A DNA stretch of 5,719 bases from Gammaproteobacteria bacterium (GTDB lineage Bacteria > Pseudomonadota > Gammaproteobacteria > UBA6429 > Thiohalophilaceae): NCBI GenBank assembly GCA_030593785.1, contig JAUVGM010000177.1, forward strand, positions 1-5,719. Direction: 5' to 3'. The notes beneath the pieces are model-generated. The model had not been told where the DNA came from and searched no databases. It was given only the letters and a program-made list of their open reading frames with translations. Below are positions 5,337 through 5,719 of this stretch, piece after piece (the first letter of the stretch is position 1; every line of letters begins with the position of its first letter). The position numbers and the translations under genes were made by a program.

Positions 5337-5719
5337 ATGGCAGAAAACAGCACTATTGCTCGTCCCTATGCTCAGGCTGCTTTTGATATCGCCAATGAAA
5401 AAAGCGATTTAAAAAACTGGTCTGACATGCTGCAACTAATTGCAGTGGTTGCGTCTGATGATGTATTGAGCGATATGATCAGCAACCCTTCTATCGAAAG
5501 AGAAAAGATTGTTGACGTTATTGTTGATGTTTGTGGTGATAATTTAAATGACCTGGCTAAAAACTTTGTAAAGGTTTTAGCTGAAAATGGTCGTTTAAAT
5601 GTTGCGACAGAGATTGCTCAAGGTTATGAAGAGCATCGCGCAGAAGCAGAAAAAACAGTTGAAGCAGAAGTGACTTCCGCATTTCCATTAAGTGATGCAC
5701 AGATTAAATCAATGACAGA
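5337..5719 (+). CDS. atpH: F0F1 ATP synthase subunit delta, 5' part
   Basis: Delta sits on top of F1 and joins it to the b-subunit stalk. The reading frame is open from ATG 5337 to the window edge, giving 127 codons plus two bases of an expected 175-180. The start MAENSTIARPYAQAAFDIA is the typical delta N-terminus (family pattern ARPYAxAxFexA). SNPSIEREKI around 49-58 and FVKVLAENGRL around 76-86 match the conserved helices of the N-terminal six-helix domain. The segment KTVEAEVTSAFPLSDAQ begins the C-terminal domain that contacts b. AGAGGA (5323-5328) lies eight bases before the ATG. The gene follows atpF by 16 bases. It is cut only by the window boundary; nothing suggests that it is broken. 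Confidence 0.96.
   Translation, partial: MAENSTIARPYAQAAFDIANEKSDLKNWSDMLQLIAVVASDDVLSDMISNPSIEREKIVDVIVDVCGDNLNDLAKNFVKVLAENGRLNVATEIAQGYEEHRAEAEKTVEAEVTSAFPLSDAQIKSMT

Noticed and set aside
1..5719. CRISPR array, insertion sequence, tRNA or rRNA gene, or new multi-gene defence system
   Set aside because: No spaced direct repeats, transposase motifs, terminal inverted repeats or tRNA-like cloverleaf were seen. Apart from the OmpA-like gene, every long frame is a well-known housekeeping gene.

Overview
The window reads as ordinary chromosome of an AT-rich gammaproteobacterium. The order parA-parB-atpI-atpB-atpE-atpF-atpH, all on the + strand, is the classic origin-proximal block of that class, normally preceded by mnmG and rsmG. 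The ATP synthase proteins are close to the enterobacterial versions (AtpE 80 aa, AtpF 156 aa, with near-identical functional motifs). I cannot name the genus. No origin, DnaA-box cluster or strong parS site is visible.

Layout. 1-55 is a short leader with a good ribosome binding site. 56-859 is parA and 901-1797 is parB, the chromosome segregation pair. 1798-1923 is an AT-rich spacer. 1924-2973 is an exported protein with an OmpA/MotB-type peptidoglycan-binding C-terminus and an N-terminal half I do not recognise. It interrupts the usual parB-atpI junction and is visibly more AT-rich than its neighbours. 2974-3157 is the atp control region. It holds a strong sigma70-type promoter (TTGACC, 17 bp, TATACT), a near-perfect dyad filling the promoter spacer, and an all-G/C discriminator. 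From 3158 runs the F1Fo operon: atpI (TTG start), atpB, atpE, atpF and the first 127 codons of atpH, which runs off the window. The rest of the operon (atpA, G, D, C) is expected beyond the right edge.

How the genes work together. ParA and ParB move and organise the origin region. AtpI helps assemble the c-ring, and AtpB, AtpE and AtpF form the membrane Fo motor, with AtpH tying the stator to F1. The OmpA-like protein probably sits in the periplasm attached to the wall and has no evident link to either system. There is no sign of a mobile element, CRISPR array or new multi-gene system. The signals most worth following are the dyad operator candidate in the atp promoter, the inserted OmpA-like gene, and small RNA-level features in the atp operon: a hairpin plus U-run between atpI and atpB, and a U-rich leader before atpE.
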